Origin: Luteimonas sp.
GTDB taxonomy: Bacteria; Pseudomonadota; Gammaproteobacteria; Xanthomonadales; Xanthomonadaceae
NCBI GenBank assembly: GCA_024707405.1
Contig: JANPZU010000002.1
Coordinates: 1 to 64,000 of the forward strand
Length of the DNA stretch: 64,000 nucleotides
Reading direction: 5' to 3'
Positions within the stretch are counted from its first letter, which is position 1. Every line of letters starts with the position of its first letter. Below the pieces are notes generated by a model, which worked only from the letters and a program-made list of their open reading frames with translations, had not been told where the DNA came from and did not search any database. Positions 63,965-64,000 of this stretch are shown piece after piece. The position numbers and the translations under genes were made by a program.

Positions 63965-64000
63965 TCAGGCCCGGGTGTCGTTGGCGGCGTCGATGTCGTC
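63965..64000 (-). CDS. Probable C-terminal end of ScpA (partial)
   Basis: The last 11 codons of a minus-strand gene read DDIDAANDTRA and then TGA, 37 bases before the scpB start. Position makes scpA the likely gene, but the fragment is too short to confirm it from sequence. Confidence 0.5.
   Translation of the reverse strand, partial: DDIDAANDTRA

Overview
This window is a high-GC chromosomal segment that reads like a member of the Xanthomonadaceae (Lysobacter, Luteimonas or Thermomonas-like). The reasons are the gammaproteobacterial order metY-rimP-nusA-infB-rbfA-truB-rpsO-pnp, a MetX-type acyltransferase beside a cysteine dioxygenase, class III PHA synthase genes, a TIGR02999-type sigma factor paired with a TPR kinase, and REP-like intergenic repeats ending in CCTACA. 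This placement is inferred from gene content; no database was searched. I see no phage, insertion sequence, CRISPR array or replication origin.

Layout. 1-5230: end of the complex I operon (nuoK fragment, nuoL, nuoM, nuoN). 5332-14656: initiator tRNA, then the translation and RNA-decay block from rimP to pnp, ending in a strong terminator. 14675-17976 (minus): a DUF1501/DUF1800 pair. 18158-25446: a GntP-type permease, a divergent TonB-dependent receptor and a transporter-like hybrid histidine kinase, probably a nutrient uptake and sensing neighbourhood. 25560-33127: a Nudix hydrolase, an RND efflux pair, a LytS/LytTR two-component pair and an orphan NarL-type regulator. 33137-39648: a GNAT protein and a polyhydroxybutyrate neighbourhood (3-hydroxybutyrate dehydrogenase, secreted oligomer hydrolase, phaE, phaC), with pssA and a BIME-like repeat inside it. 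39653-42560: small envelope proteins, a lipoprotein sugar dehydrogenase and tRNA-Leu(CAA). 42603-44453: cysteine dioxygenase and a MetX-type acyltransferase. 44494-51957 (minus): the full cytochrome c maturation set ccmABCDEFGHI, interrupted between ccmB and ccmC by an azurin-like lipoprotein. 52090-57134: sigma factor, Ser/Thr kinase with TPR tail, and a YadA-like trimeric autotransporter whose ribosome binding site lies in a long inverted repeat. 57236-64000: DUF3293 protein, an aminotransferase/omega-amidase pair, an FAD oxidoreductase, a thioesterase, rluB with an RGG-like tail, scpB and the last codons of scpA.

How they work together. Complex I and cytochrome c maturation serve aerobic respiration; the azurin-like protein may carry electrons or copper there. 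The PHB genes cover both synthesis and use of storage polymer. The sigma/kinase/adhesin block is the best candidate for a little-described regulatory system: a translationally coupled sigma-kinase pair followed by a surface protein with an occluded RBS.

Caution. Two otherwise intact genes (nuoL near 240 and the kinase near 53113) each carry a single apparent frameshift in G/C-rich sequence. Sequencing error is the simplest explanation, but real mutations cannot be excluded from sequence alone.
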